From assembly GCF_011764545.1 (NCBI RefSeq), contig NZ_AP022870.1, positions 9,182,001-9,246,000 on the forward strand: DNA of 64,000 nt, in the 5' to 3' direction. This stretch comes from Phytohabitans flavus. GTDB lineage: Bacteria > Actinomycetota > Actinomycetes > Mycobacteriales > Micromonosporaceae. Below the pieces are notes generated by a model. It saw only the letters and a program-made list of their open reading frames with translations. It was not told the DNA's origin and did not search any database. The translations under genes were made by a program, and so were the position numbers. Position 1 is the first letter of the stretch. Each line of letters starts with the position of its first letter. Of this stretch, positions 18,025-30,154 are shown in pieces.

Positions 18025-18733
18025 CGCCGGAAAGACCGGCGGCCCTCACCCCCAACCACCACCCCGACGTCTCCGGCGGCTGGCTGCGCGCGGCCGTGTT
18101 CGGTGCGATGGACGGCCTTGTCACCAACATCGCGCTGATCGCCGGCGTCGGCGGTGGCGGGGTCTCGTCGCGGAACATCGTGCTCACCGGCGTGGCCGGC
18201 CTGGTCGCCGGCGCGATCTCGATGGGCCTCGGCGAGTACACGAGCGTGCGCACCCAGAACGAGCAGGTGGCCGCCGAGGTCGCCAAGGAGCGGCGCGAGC
18301 TGGAGCGGTTTCCGGACGCGGAGGCGCACGAGCTTGTGGAGGCCTGGGCCGGCCGGGGATGCCGCGTGACCTGGCCGAGGAGGTCGCGGCCGTCCTCAAG
18401 CGCAACCCGGAGGAGGCGCTGCGCTTCCACGCCCGCGAGGAGCTCGGCGTCGACCCGGACGAGCGGCCCAGCCCGTGGACGGCAGCGGGTTCGTCCTTTG
18501 TCTGCTTCTCGGTCGGCGCGCTGGTGCCGCTGATCACGTTCCTGCTCGGCTTCGACCAGCTGTGGCTGGCGCTCGCGGTCGGCGGTGTGGGGCTCTTCGT
18601 GGCCGGTGCCCTTGTCGCCCGGTTTACGGGCCGCTCGTGGCTTGGCAGTGGGCTGCGGCAGCTGCTGCTCGGCGCCGCGGCCACCGCCGCCACCTACGCG
18701 ATCGGCAGGCTGATCGGCGTGGGCGGGGCCTAG
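18021..18733 (+). CDS. VIT1/CCC1-family iron/manganese transporter, frame break near 18357
   Basis: The first frame encodes WLRAAVFGAMDGLVTNIALIAGV, GAISMGLGEYTSVRTQNEQ and the amphipathic cytoplasmic helices, ending EAHELVEAWAGRG. After the G run at 18355-18358 the frame one base earlier continues MPRDLAEEVAAVLKRNPEEAL and the remaining membrane segments (FSVGALVPLITFLLGF, VGLFVAGALVARFTG, LLGAAATAATYAIGRLI). One added base gives an intact VIT1-type protein of about 238 residues; family members export Fe2+ or Mn2+ into a compartment or out of the cytoplasm. The metal-binding Glu/Met-rich helices are present. Confidence 0.88.
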
Positions 18734-18740
18734 GGCCAGC

Positions 18741-19475
18741 TCAGGCGTCGAATATCTGGCTCACCGTCGCGTCCACCGGGCGGCCCCGGTTGGCCAGCTC
18801 CTTGGCCTGGTCGCGCAGGATCAGGCCGAGCTCGGTCATGTCCACGCCGGCCAGGCCGGTGCGCTTGACCGCGTCCGCGCTGTTGCGGAAATACGTGCGG
18901 GTGATCAGCCCCACCACCATCGCCGCGTTGAGCCGGGCCTCGCCGATCATCAGCATGGCGGCATCCGTCTCGTACCACTGGGTGAGCCGGACCGCCCGCG
19001 CGTGCGCCGACGAGGCTCGGCACCACGCCTCCCGGGCGAGCGTCGTGAACTCCAGCGACTTTGCCTCCGCCAGCCGCCCGAGGTGGGTGTCGCGGAGCCG
19101 CTCCAGCCACCCGTCCGGGTCGTAGATCGACTTGGTCGTCACGTACCGGTCGGCGGCCACCGGCCACGAGGTGGTGAGGGTGCGGGCGTGCTGGAGGTAC
19201 TCCTCGGCGGCCACCACACCGAGGTCGACAAGGATCCCGTCCACCCGGCGGGTGACCGGCCGTGGCCCGGCGCCCGCCTTGTAGGTGACCACGACCAGGT
19301 CGACGTCGCTCGTGTCGGTGTCGTCGCCGTGGGCAAGTGACCCGTGGACCCCGATGGCCTGCACCCCCGCTGGGTACCGCCGTCGGGCCGCGTCGGCCAC
19401 CTGTTCCGCCACGACCCAGCGGGGATTCGCGAGGTACGGATTTGGCTCCGCCACGGCGATCATTCTCCGCCACAC
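18741..19475 (-). CDS. Nucleotidyltransferase-fold protein (ANT/KNTase-like)
   Basis: About 244 residues. The N-terminal part has the polymerase-beta nucleotidyltransferase signature GVHGSLAHGDDTDTSDVDLVVV: GS, then DxD, the two metal-binding acidic residues, near residues 44-62. The helical C-terminal half recalls kanamycin nucleotidyltransferase and related small-molecule adenylyltransferases. Such enzymes transfer NMP to an antibiotic or other hydroxyl substrate; the substrate here is unknown and resistance should not be assumed. GTG 19475 and ATG 19463 are both possible starts, neither with an ideal ribosome site. It converges with the VIT1-like gene, leaving seven bases between stops. 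Confidence 0.8.
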   Translation of the reverse strand: MWRRMIAVAEPNPYLANPRWVVAEQVADAARRRYPAGVQAIGVHGSLAHGDDTDTSDVDLVVVTYKAGAGPRPVTRRVDGILVDLGVVAAEEYLQHARTLTTSWPVAADRYVTTKSIYDPDGWLERLRDTHLGRLAEAKSLEFTTLAREAWCRASSAHARAVRLTQWYETDAAMLMIGEARLNAAMVVGLITRTYFRNSADAVKRTGLAGVDMTELGLILRDQAKELANRGRPVDATVSQIFDA

Positions 19476-19545
19476 CGTGTCGGATCGGTAGCGCTAAGTT
19501 TCTTCTACGTAGGACCGGCCCATCGCTTCATATCCATGATGGTGC

Positions 19546-19577
19546 CGTCCGGCGGGCTAGGGTGGGCCCGCCGGACG
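19546..19577 (-). terminator. Hairpin terminator of the PadR/ABC/permease operon
   Basis: Perfect 12-bp stem (19546-19557 with 19566-19577) and an 8-base loop, 30 bases past the permease stop. There is no strong T-run on the minus strand, as is common for actinobacterial terminators. Confidence 0.6.
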
Positions 19578-19607
19578 TTTCTGTGGCACGACTCCGGGAT
19601 CTCCGGA

Positions 19608-22346
19608 TCAGGTGGCGCGGCGGGCCTCGATCGGCAGCCGGGAGCGGGTGAGCAGGCCCGCGCCGAGCATCGCCACGAGCGGCACGACGGCGACGACCGC
19701 GAGGCTCTGCCACGGGACCCCGACTGGGTACGGCGGCTCGACCGGCCACCGGTCAGCGCCCGTCTGGTTGTACGCGTACAGCACCGCGGCGGAGACGCCG
19801 AGCCCGGCGGTCACCCCCAGCACCGTACCGAGCCCGGCGATCACCCCCGACTGGCTCAGCGACAGCCTCCGCCGTACCCCCGGACTGGCCCCCACCGCCG
19901 CGAGCGTGGACAGGTCGGCGCGGCCGTCGGCGGCGGCGAGGCCGGTCGCGATGCCGGCCGCGCCGAGCGTGATCAGCCCGGCCGCGGCGGCGAGGACCAG
20001 CAACATCGGGTCGGACCGTTGGCTGGGGCCGTGCTCGACCGACGTGTACAGCGCCGCGTCCAGCTCGCGTAGCCCGGCGGTCAGCCGGTCCTGCTCCGCG
20101 CTGGTGGGCATCCGGCTCGTCGACACCACGAGGCCGGAGGGGCGGTGGGACAGCTTGGCCGCCTCGACCGCGCCGCTGGAGAGGATGATCCCGCCGAACG
20201 CAGGCAGGCCGGTCGACACCGCGTACGCGGGCACCACGACCGTGGGCAGCTTCGCCAGGTCCCGCACCGCAGTGGTCCCGCTCTGCTGGCTGGCGTCGTA
20301 GATCTCCAGCGTGACCTTGCCGTCTTCGACGAAGCGCGGGTCGCCGACCACGACGCCGCCCGCGGCAAGGGCCGCTCGGGCCGTGGCCAGGTCGTCGCCG
20401 GTCGCCGCGGTAAGCCCGGGCAGCGCGTCGGGCCCGGCGACGGCCATGCCGTACCCGACGCTCTGCCAGCCGGAGTCCAGTACGCAACGCGGGTCCTGGC
20501 GGGCCTTGCGCTGTTCCTCGGCGCCCAACGTCCCCACCTCGTCGGCCCACGGGCACTCCCGCCCGGCCGGCACACGCGGTGAGAGTCCACAGTAGACATC
20601 GTTCGGGGTGCCGGCGGGACAGGTGACCTCGGCGAGCGGAGCGGTGGCGACCGTCGGGAAGGTGGCGCGGGCGATCGCCGCCACCCGTTCCAGGTCGGGC
20701 GCCTGCTCGGGCTTGCCGGGTTCTGTCTGCGCCTGGCGGTACTGGTACTGGATGAGCGCGTTCCCGGAGGGGAGCCCGGCGTGGTACCTCGCGTCGTTTC
20801 GGTCCTGCTCGGCCGTGAGCACGACGCCGAGCGCCACGCTGCCCGCGACGGCCGCCATCACCGCGGCGATGGCCGGTGCCGAGGCGGCCCGGTTGCGCGC
20901 GGTGTCGCGGAGCGCGATCCGGGGCGCCAGCGGCAGGACCCGGCCCAGCCGGGCGATCAGCCCCACCAGCGCGGGCGTGCAGAGCACGAGCCCCAGCTCG
21001 CCGAGGATCAGGCCGGCCAGCAGCATGTTGATGTCCGTACGCCGGGCGCCCAACACGGTCACGGCCGCGCCCACCCCGGTGAGCGCGAGGCCGGCGACAA
21101 GCCAGCGCTTGCGCGAGCGCACGCTGCCGCGCCGCCCGGTCAGGGCCGCGACCACATCGCCGCGGGCCGCGGTGAACGCCGGCACGAGCGCGGCGAGCAG
21201 GCCGGTGCCCACCGCGAGTACGGCGATGCCGGCGAGCGCGAGCGGGAACACCCGGTAGCCGCCGGCCCGCTGGTTGACGAAGTGCTCCTCGAGCAGCGGG
21301 CGGGTGAGGAACGCGGCGGCGATGCCGATCACCAGGCCGGCGGCGGCGCCCAGCGTGCCCAGCACGACGCCGTCGGCGAGCACGATGCGGCGCAGGTGTG
21401 CCGGGGTACCCCCGTTGGCGGCGATCAGGCCGAGGTCGCGCCGGCGACGGCGGGCGCCCACGGCGAACGCCGGCCCGGCCAGCAGCACGATCTCCAGGAT
21501 GGCCAGGCCCGCGACAAGCCCGCCGATGCCGAGGGCCTCGGCGTCGACGCCGGAGGTACGGAACATCTCCGGCGTCTCGGACTCCGGTGGTGGGTGCAGG
21601 AACACAGCGCGGGAAGAGACGATGATGCCCCGCTGGTTGAGCTGCTTGACCTGGTCCCAGTCGACCGGGCCGGGTGCGTCCCAGAGCCAGCCGGCGCTGC
21701 CACCGGAGGGACTCGGCCGGGCGGGCATTGTCTCGGGGAGGAATACGGCGGTCTCGTAGAGCGAGTCGGGAAACTCGACGAGCCCGGTGACCGTCCAGGA
21801 CCGGGTGCGGTCCGGGTTCTGGATCGTGCCGCCGATCTCGGTGCCGAGCCGGTCAGCCGCCTGCGGGGTGAGCGCGACTTCGCCGGCGCTGGCGGGCGCG
21901 CGGCCCTCGAGGAGCGTGACGAGCCCTTCGGTGAGCGGGTCGCGGACGTCCAGTCCCTGGACACCGATGCTGCCGATCCCACCAGCGGTACGGAACTCGG
22001 TGTAGTTCTCAAGCGCCGGGATGATCCGGCTGCCCGCGGGCAGGGCGGCGAGGACCTCCCGCTCGGTAAAGGGCTGGGTGACCGGCGAGCCTTCGCCGCT
22101 CCAGCCGTTGCCCCGCGGTTCCTGCACGACCGGCCCGGTGTGGTCCCACCGCAGCCGGGCGTCGGCGGCACCCATCTCGCGGTCCGCCTGCTCGGCCGGG
22201 CGGAGCCGGAACATGTCGTACGACGCGGCGGCGAAGGACAGTGCCAGCACCGGCAACGCGATCATCGCGACCACCATCGCGGAACGGCCCTTGGCCCGGC
22301 GTGCCTCGCGCCGGGCGATGCGCAGCGCAATGAACCAGGAGGTCAC
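19608..22346 (-). CDS. FtsX-type ABC transporter permease with large extracytoplasmic domains
   Basis: A 912-residue permease. It has an N-terminal span (about 22-45), a large extracytoplasmic domain (about 50-285), several spans with the FtsX-type ARRRRRDLGLIAANGGTPAHLRRIVLADG loop, a middle group of spans to about 530, a second extracytoplasmic domain, and C-terminal spans with a second FtsX loop (AAVGASPGVRRRLSLSQSG). The second outer domain has a cluster of four Cys (CPAG, VYCG, RECP, CVLD), suggesting disulfides. Such MacB/BceB-like permeases export or detach peptides and lipids at the membrane rather than importing nutrients. It is translationally coupled to the ATPase and, through it, to the PadR regulator. 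Confidence 0.9.
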   Translation of the reverse strand: MTSWFIALRIARREARRAKGRSAMVVAMIALPVLALSFAAASYDMFRLRPAEQADREMGAADARLRWDHTGPVVQEPRGNGWSGEGSPVTQPFTEREVLAALPAGSRIIPALENYTEFRTAGGIGSIGVQGLDVRDPLTEGLVTLLEGRAPASAGEVALTPQAADRLGTEIGGTIQNPDRTRSWTVTGLVEFPDSLYETAVFLPETMPARPSPSGGSAGWLWDAPGPVDWDQVKQLNQRGIIVSSRAVFLHPPPESETPEMFRTSGVDAEALGIGGLVAGLAILEIVLLAGPAFAVGARRRRRDLGLIAANGGTPAHLRRIVLADGVVLGTLGAAAGLVIGIAAAFLTRPLLEEHFVNQRAGGYRVFPLALAGIAVLAVGTGLLAALVPAFTAARGDVVAALTGRRGSVRSRKRWLVAGLALTGVGAAVTVLGARRTDINMLLAGLILGELGLVLCTPALVGLIARLGRVLPLAPRIALRDTARNRAASAPAIAAVMAAVAGSVALGVVLTAEQDRNDARYHAGLPSGNALIQYQYRQAQTEPGKPEQAPDLERVAAIARATFPTVATAPLAEVTCPAGTPNDVYCGLSPRVPAGRECPWADEVGTLGAEEQRKARQDPRCVLDSGWQSVGYGMAVAGPDALPGLTAATGDDLATARAALAAGGVVVGDPRFVEDGKVTLEIYDASQQSGTTAVRDLAKLPTVVVPAYAVSTGLPAFGGIILSSGAVEAAKLSHRPSGLVVSTSRMPTSAEQDRLTAGLRELDAALYTSVEHGPSQRSDPMLLVLAAAAGLITLGAAGIATGLAAADGRADLSTLAAVGASPGVRRRLSLSQSGVIAGLGTVLGVTAGLGVSAAVLYAYNQTGADRWPVEPPYPVGVPWQSLAVVAVVPLVAMLGAGLLTRSRLPIEARRAT

Positions 22347-23056
22347 GATGCCGGCTCCAGCAGCTCTTCGGCCTGGGCGAGCGGGCCGGACGTGTCCACC
22401 ACGACGCCGTCGCGCAGGAAGACCACACGGTCGGCCCAGCCGGCGTGCCGCGCCTCGTGCGTCACCAGTACGCCGGCCGCCCCAGCGTCGACCCGCGCCC
22501 GGAGCAGCCGCAGCACTGCCTCGCCGGTCTGCGAGTCGAGCGCGCCGGTCGGCTCGTCGGCGAGCACGAGACGGCGGTCGCCGACAAGCGCCCGCGCGAT
22601 CGCCACCCGCTGCTGCTGGCCGCCGGACATGTCGTCGGGGAAGCGCGGGCCGAGGTCGGCGAGGCCCACCTCCTCCAGCGCGGCGACGGCGAGCCGGCGC
22701 GCCTTGCGTACGCCCATGCCGTCCAGCTCCAGCGGCAGTGCCACGTTCTCCGCGGCGGTGAGGCTGGGCAGCAGGTTGAGGTCCTGGAAGACGTACCCGA
22801 CCGAGCGCCGGCGCACAGCGGCCAGCTGCCGCTTGGAGAGCTCGCCGAGCAGCTTGCCCTCGACGTACACGCCGCCCTGGGTGGGACGGTCGAGGCCACC
22901 GGCGAGGTTGAGCAGGGTGGACTTTCCGGAGCCGGATGGGCCCATGACAGCCACCAGCTCCCCGGGGCGTACGCCGAGCGAGACGCCCCGCAGCGCGTGT
23001 ACCGCCGCCGCGCCGGTGCCGTGGGTACGGTGCACGTCGCGCAGTTCGAGGATCAT
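22343..23056 (-). CDS. MacB/LolD-type ABC transporter ATPase
   Basis: A 237-residue nucleotide-binding protein. Walker A is GPSGSGKST at about 41-49, the Q-loop is in YVFQDLNLLPSLTAAENV, the signature is MSGGQQQRVAIARAL, Walker B is RLVLADEPTGALD, and the H-loop is in VLVTHEARHAGWAD. It powers the FtsX-type permease whose start overlaps its stop by four bases. ATG 23056 is chosen because it sits inside ATGA with the PadR stop; the longer upstream frame is a shadow of the PadR gene. Confidence 0.95.
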   Translation of the reverse strand: MILELRDVHRTHGTGAAAVHALRGVSLGVRPGELVAVMGPSGSGKSTLLNLAGGLDRPTQGGVYVEGKLLGELSKRQLAAVRRRSVGYVFQDLNLLPSLTAAENVALPLELDGMGVRKARRLAVAALEEVGLADLGPRFPDDMSGGQQQRVAIARALVGDRRLVLADEPTGALDSQTGEAVLRLLRARVDAGAAGVLVTHEARHAGWADRVVFLRDGVVVDTSGPLAQAEELLEPAS

Positions 23057-23666
23057 GACGAGCTCACCTCGCTGTGTTCGGTATCCGGCGTATCCACCGG
23101 GGAGGGGGTGGCTGCCAGGGTCGGCTTGGCGGACGAGGGGTTCGGCGTCGCTGGCGGGTAGCGCATGACGCTCGCCTCGCAGTGGTCCAGCCAGCGGATC
23201 TCCGCCTCGGCCTGGAAGATCATCGCGTCGAGGACGAGCCGCCACGGCAGGTCGGCGACATCGGTCTCGCGGCTTTTGAGGCGGGTGTACTCCTGTAGCG
23301 CCCGCATCGTCGCGGTCCGCTGGGTCTGCACTACCGCGCGTACGTCGACGCCGGGCGTGGTGAGCGCCAGCGCGAGCTTGATCGCCAGCTCGTCGCGGGG
23401 CCGGTCGGTACGGCTGATCGGGGTGGCGAACCACTCGGCCAGCTCGCTCCGGCCCGGATCAGTGATCTCGTACGGCCGCTGCCCCCGTCGTTCTCCGGCA
23501 GCGGACGGATGAGGCCGTCCCGTTCGAGGCGGGACAGCGTCGTGTAGACCTGCCCGATGTTCAGCGGCCACGTCGTGCCGGTGGACTCCTCGAAGGCGGC
23601 GCGGAGCTGGTAGCCGTACATGGGGCCGCGTTCGAGCAGCGCCAAGAGGCCATGACGGATGGACAT
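23053..23666 (-). CDS. PadR-family transcriptional regulator, frame break near 23484
   Basis: The first frame gives MSIRHGLLALLERGPMYGYQ, the recognition region and the PadR wing (VYTTLSRLERDGLI), ending at ENDGG. After the C run at 23482-23486 (G run on the coding strand) the frame one base earlier reads QRPYEITDPGRSELAEWF and a long helical effector domain to about residue 204. One added base restores a PadR-s2-type regulator, which usually represses its adjacent transporter operon until a toxic ligand is sensed. The stop overlaps the ATPase start (ATGA), so regulator, ATPase and permease form one operon. Confidence 0.88.
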
Positions 23667-23714
23667 GGCTACCGAGTATGCATACCCGGTATGGTGAGGG
23701 CAAGAGCAGGGGCC

Positions 23715-24140
23715 TCAGGTAACCCGTCCGGGGAAGGGGACGGTCGCCGGGCTGACTCCTGCGCGGCGGCGCCAGCGGGTGGCCCGGACCGCGCAGTCGC
23801 AGAGCGCCGCGAGGGCGCTGGCCCGGTCGGTCTCCGTCGTCTCCGGCAGGGCGGCCCGCCATACCGCTGCGGTGCGTTCCTCTATCTCGGTGGCCAGCTT
23901 GAGCGCGGCGGCCCGGTCGGTGACCTTGTAGGGCAGCGTGTAGCTGGCCGCCGCGGCGGGTGGCGAGGTGCCCATCTCGGTCAGTCGCAGCACGAGCGCG
24001 TCCCGGCGGGTGCGGTGCGCGGCCTCGGCCTGCCGGGCGTCGGCGGCCGAGGCGTTGTCGAGTCGGACCCCTATCGGCCCGTATGCGTAGATCGCCGCAT
24101 GCTCGGCTTCGAGCGCGGCGGACAGGGCCTCGGGCTTCAT
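23715..24140 (-). CDS. DUF4439 ferritin-like helical protein
   Basis: A 141-residue alpha-helical protein, MKPEALSAALEAEHAAIYAYG at the start and YTLPYKVTDRAAALKLATEIE in the middle, matching the DUF4439 ferritin-like family conserved beside rimP in actinobacteria. The EAEHAAIYAYG stretch is similar to the first helix of ferritin-like four-helix bundles, where Glu and His bind metal, but a full di-metal set is not obvious. ATG 24140 is chosen over an upstream start that overlaps the lipoprotein gene by about 155 bases. It follows that gene on the same strand with a 46-base gap. Function is unknown. Confidence 0.82.
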   Translation of the reverse strand: MKPEALSAALEAEHAAIYAYGPIGVRLDNASAADARQAEAAHRTRRDALVLRLTEMGTSPPAAAASYTLPYKVTDRAAALKLATEIEERTAAVWRAALPETTETDRASALAALCDCAVRATRWRRRAGVSPATVPFPGRVT

Positions 24141-24186
24141 CGGTTCGTCCTGAATGGGAAGGATCGGGGGTCCGGCGGTGTTGGCA

Positions 24187-24687
24187 TCATCGGACCACTT
24201 CCAGGTGTGTCGCGCGCGCCGCGGCGATAGAGCCCAGCAGCGCGGCACGCTCGGCCGCCGCGGCCTGGCAGGCCTGCGCCGCGGACTTCTGACCTTTTTG
24301 CTCCGCGCTCCGCAGTGCGCCGAGAGTGCTCTTCTCGTCACCGCTCGGCGGGGCGGGGCTGGCGGAGGAGGCGGAAGCGCTGGGCGCCGGTGCCTTGATC
24401 ACCTTGGTAAGGGCGGTCGCGTGCTCGCGATGTGCCGCCGCGACCGGGGTCAACCGCTCGGCGAGCGCGGGGAAGGCGGCGATCGCGGCCTCGTGCTGGC
24501 TGGCGAGCGAAAGCGCCTCGGCCAGCAGTGGAGCCAGCGGGTCGGGCGCCGGGGGCTGCGACTTGTCCTCTTCGTCGCCGAAGAGGCCGCACCCGGCGAT
24601 CGGGTACAGCGCGGCGGCCCCCACCGCCGCGGCCAGCACTCCACGGCGGGACGCCTGGTGAACCTCAAGCCTGCTCCGCACGGCCAA
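24187..24687 (-). CDS. Lipoprotein, rimP-linked, function unknown
   Basis: A 166-residue exported protein. The N-terminus has twin arginines (ASRRGVLAAAVG), a hydrophobic stretch and a lipobox ending at Cys 33 (YPIAGC), so Tat export followed by lipidation is likely. The mature part is helical and Ala-rich with Glu/His (HEAAIAAFPALAERL, AAHREHATAL) and a Ser/Pro/Ala linker near residues 100-115. It is divergent from rimP across about 250 bases, a common arrangement in actinobacteria, and cotranscribed with the DUF4439 gene. No enzymatic motif is visible. Confidence 0.8.
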   Translation of the reverse strand: MAVRSRLEVHQASRRGVLAAAVGAAALYPIAGCGLFGDEEDKSQPPAPDPLAPLLAEALSLASQHEAAIAAFPALAERLTPVAAAHREHATALTKVIKAPAPSASASSASPAPPSGDEKSTLGALRSAEQKGQKSAAQACQAAAAERAALLGSIAAARATHLEVVR

Positions 24688-24836
24688 AGTCTGCCGTACC
24701 CCGCTACCGGCCGGCGACCCGACTCCCGGAAACCCCCGACTCGGGTGACCTGGCCTCTCGTGCTGAGTGGCCCCGTGGATGGATGGTCGGTGCGGCGGCC
24801 GTCCCGGAAGTGCTCCGGCGCGTTACGCTCTGCGCA

Positions 24837-24864
24837 GCCACCGGACGCGCTTTGGTCCGGTGGC
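24837..24864 (+). promoter_or_regulatory. Hairpin in the rimP-nusA leader
   Basis: Perfect 10-bp stem (24837-24846 with 24855-24864) and an 8-base loop containing TTT, about 75 bases upstream of rimP. It could be an attenuator or a mini-terminator in the nusA operon leader; nusA operons are often autoregulated at this level. Confidence 0.45.
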
Positions 24865-24939
24865 AAGGAGGCATGGCCGCCCAACCAGGTCGGGGAGACG
24901 GCGGCTGGGCCGCTCGATTGACGGAGAGAGGTGCACCCG

Positions 24940-25548
24940 ATGACTCAGCGTGGTCGCACCACTCCGCCCCGCAGCTCCGGCGGCGGCCGGCGCCAGTCGG
25001 CTGGCGGAGAGCGGACCCCGCAGCCGAGGGTGTCCAAGGAGCGGGTCACCGCCGTCGTGCAGCCGGTCGTGGTCAGCGCCGGGTACGACCTGGAGGACCT
25101 CGCGGTCTCCCGGGCCGGGCGGCGACACGTGGTGCGGGTGACGATCGACGGCGACCGGGGCGTAAGCCTCGACGGCATCGCCGACGTCTCCCGGGCGGTC
25201 TCCGCCGCGCTCGACGCGGCCGAGGAGGCCGAGGGCGACCTGCTGCCCGGGGAGTACGAGCTGGAGGTCAGCTCGCGTGGCGTCGACCGGCCACTGACGC
25301 TGCCCCGCCACTGGCGGCGCAACGTGGGGCGGCTGGTGAAGGTGAGTGCGGCCGGCCGGCAGATCACCGCGCGGATCAAGGCCGCTGGCGACGAGGGCGT
25401 GACGCTCGACGTCGACGGCACCGTCCAGGAGGTGGCCCACGCCGACCTCGGGCCAGGCCGGGTGGAGCTGGAGTTCACCAGGTGGGGCGAGGTCGAAGGC
25501 GCGGATGATGAGGACGACGAGATCGACGAGGAGGACGAGGAGAGGTGA
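24940..25548 (+). CDS. rimP: Ribosome maturation factor RimP
   Basis: A 202-residue protein needed for 30S subunit maturation. After a basic, low-complexity N-terminus of about 30 residues it has the N-terminal domain (VQPVVVSAGYDLEDLAVS, VRVTIDGDRGVSLDGIADVSRAV) and the SH3-like C-terminal domain with the conserved YELEVSSRGVDRPL. It ends in an acidic tail (ADDEDDEIDEEDEER), a frequent actinobacterial feature. ATG 24940 is preferred over GTG 24931; both have GGAGAG upstream. It opens the classic rimP-nusA-ylxR-infB operon; its stop overlaps the nusA start by four bases. Confidence 0.96.
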   Translation: MTQRGRTTPPRSSGGGRRQSAGGERTPQPRVSKERVTAVVQPVVVSAGYDLEDLAVSRAGRRHVVRVTIDGDRGVSLDGIADVSRAVSAALDAAEEAEGDLLPGEYELEVSSRGVDRPLTLPRHWRRNVGRLVKVSAAGRQITARIKAAGDEGVTLDVDGTVQEVAHADLGPGRVELEFTRWGEVEGADDEDDEIDEEDEER

Positions 25549-26579
25549 ACATCGACCTCGCGGCGCTGCGCGCCCTCGAGCGGGAGCGGGAGATTCCGTT
25601 CGACACGATCCTCGCGGCGATCGAGACCGCGCTGCTGACCGCGTACCGCCACACTGAGGGCGCGGAGGCACACGCGCGGGTGGAGATCGACCGGAAGACC
25701 GGTGCCGCGCTCGTGTACGCGCAGGAGCTGGACGCGGACGGCACGGTGGTCCGCGAGTGGGACGACACCCCGCACGACTTCGGCCGGATCGCCGCGATGA
25801 CCGCCAAGCAGGTGATCCTCCAGCGGCTGCGCGAGGCCACCGACGAGGTGCACTTCGGCGAGTACGTGGGCCGCGACGGCGACCTGGTGACCGGTGTGGT
25901 CCAGGCGCACGAGGCACGCTCGGAGAAGGGCATCGTCACGGTCGACCTGGGCAAGCTCGAGGCGGTGTTGCCGCACTCCGAGCAGGTGCCCGGCGAGATC
26001 TACGCGCACGGCCAGCGGATCCGCTGCGTGGTCGTGCACGTTGCCAAGGGCTTCCGCGGCCCGCAGATCACGCTCTCCCGCTCGCACCCCAACCTGGTGA
26101 AGAAGCTCTTCGCCCTGGAGGTGCCGGAGATCGCCGACGGTACGGTGGAGATCGCCGCGATCGCCCGCGAGGCAGGTCACCGGACCAAGATCGCCGTACG
26201 CTCGGCCGCGCCCGGTGTCAACGCCAAGGGCGCCTGCATCGGTCCGATGGGCCAGCGGGTCCGCGCGGTGATGAGCGAGCTGCACGGTGAGAAGATCGAC
26301 ATTATCGACTGGTCGGAGGACCCGGCGAACTTCGTCGGCAACGCGCTCTCGCCGGCCAAGGCGCTGCGTGTAGAGGTCATCGACGCGGCGACGCGCACCG
26401 CGCGGGTCACCGTGCCAGACTTCCAGCTGTCGCTGGCGATCGGCCGCGAGGGGCAGAATGCCCGCCTCGCCGCCCGGCTCACCGGATGGCGGATCGACAT
26501 CCGCCCTGACAACGAGCCGGCGCGCCCCGCTGGTAACGATCATGCGACCGAGCCAGGCGGCGCGGTCGCCGAGGCGTAG
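25545..26579 (+). CDS. nusA: Transcription termination/antitermination factor NusA
   Basis: A 344-residue RNA-polymerase-associated factor. The NTD (MNIDLAALRALEREREIPFD) is followed by an S1 domain (about 107-180, GDLVTGVVQAHEARSEKGIVTVDLG) and two KH domains, the first with GPQITLSRSHPNLVKKLF and GACIGPMGQRVRAVMSEL, the second with SLAIGREGQNARLAARLTGWRIDI. The long acidic repeats of E. coli NusA are absent, as usual in actinobacteria. GTG 25545 is fixed by its overlap with the rimP stop. Confidence 0.97.
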   Translation: MNIDLAALRALEREREIPFDTILAAIETALLTAYRHTEGAEAHARVEIDRKTGAALVYAQELDADGTVVREWDDTPHDFGRIAAMTAKQVILQRLREATDEVHFGEYVGRDGDLVTGVVQAHEARSEKGIVTVDLGKLEAVLPHSEQVPGEIYAHGQRIRCVVVHVAKGFRGPQITLSRSHPNLVKKLFALEVPEIADGTVEIAAIAREAGHRTKIAVRSAAPGVNAKGACIGPMGQRVRAVMSELHGEKIDIIDWSEDPANFVGNALSPAKALRVEVIDAATRTARVTVPDFQLSLAIGREGQNARLAARLTGWRIDIRPDNEPARPAGNDHATEPGGAVAEA

Positions 26580-26593
26580 GAGTAGACTCTCTG

Positions 26594-26914
26594 TTGGTAC
26601 GACGTGCGCGGCCGGTGCGCACATGTGTGGGTTGCCGGCAACGGACGGCGGCCGGCGATTTGCTACGGGTTGTCGCGGTTCCCAGTGAGGCTGGCCACAG
26701 CCTTATGGCGGATCGGGCCCGTAGACTGCCGGGTCGGGGAGCTCACCTGCATCCTGATCCGGCTTGCTTCGCGCTAGCGGAGCGGCGTCGCGCTTTCGGG
26801 CGTGCGCTGCGCATCACCGGTGTCCTGGACACAGGTGAGCTGGCCGAGCACATCCGTGCGGTAGCCACTACGACCGGTCAGCAGACCGGCCGAGGGTCGC
26901 AAAGAGCAAGGTAG
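26594..26914 (+). CDS. ylxR: YlxR-family RNA-binding protein
   Basis: A 106-residue small basic protein. The conserved start RRARPVRTCVGCRQR and later GRGAHLHPDPACFALAERRRAFGRALR place it in the YlxR family encoded between nusA and infB, which binds RNA (RnpM, RNase P modulator in firmicutes). The start is TTG 26594, the only one that retains the VRRARPVRTC segment; it lies 14 bases after nusA. The C-terminus is a Thr/Gln/Arg tail. Role in actinobacteria is not settled. Confidence 0.9.
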   Translation: MVRRARPVRTCVGCRQRTAAGDLLRVVAVPSEAGHSLMADRARRLPGRGAHLHPDPACFALAERRRAFGRALRITGVLDTGELAEHIRAVATTTGQQTGRGSQRAR

Positions 26915-27020
26915 GACGACCGACATGAGCACACGATGAAGTCCCTGAAATGACCAGGCTTCAAGTGCAGGAGTGAGGTCGAGCGGGTGCCGCCCGCACG
27001 ACCTCGGAGTGAGGAGTGCA

Positions 27021-30081
<3,061 letters not shown>

Positions 30082-30094
30082 GTGGTGCGTTCGA

Positions 30095-30128
30095 AGCGCC
30101 CCGCCGGCACCCGCCGGCGGGGCGCTTT
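30095..30128 (+). terminator. Intrinsic terminator after infB
   Basis: Perfect 14-bp GC stem (30095-30108 with 30113-30126), ACCC loop, ending in CTTT. It lies 14 bases past the infB stop and separates infB from the DUF503 gene. Confidence 0.85.
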
Positions 30129-30154
30129 GCTTGGGCCCAGTAAGTTCTCTCGGC

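Noticed and set aside
18741..19475. Aminoglycoside resistance gene
   Set aside because: The nucleotidyltransferase signature is clear, but nothing in the sequence identifies an antibiotic substrate, so a resistance call would be overreach.
20781..23168. Plus-strand frame of 795 residues opposite the FtsX permease
   Set aside because: Antisense shadow with repetitive Gly/Arg/His/Glu content.
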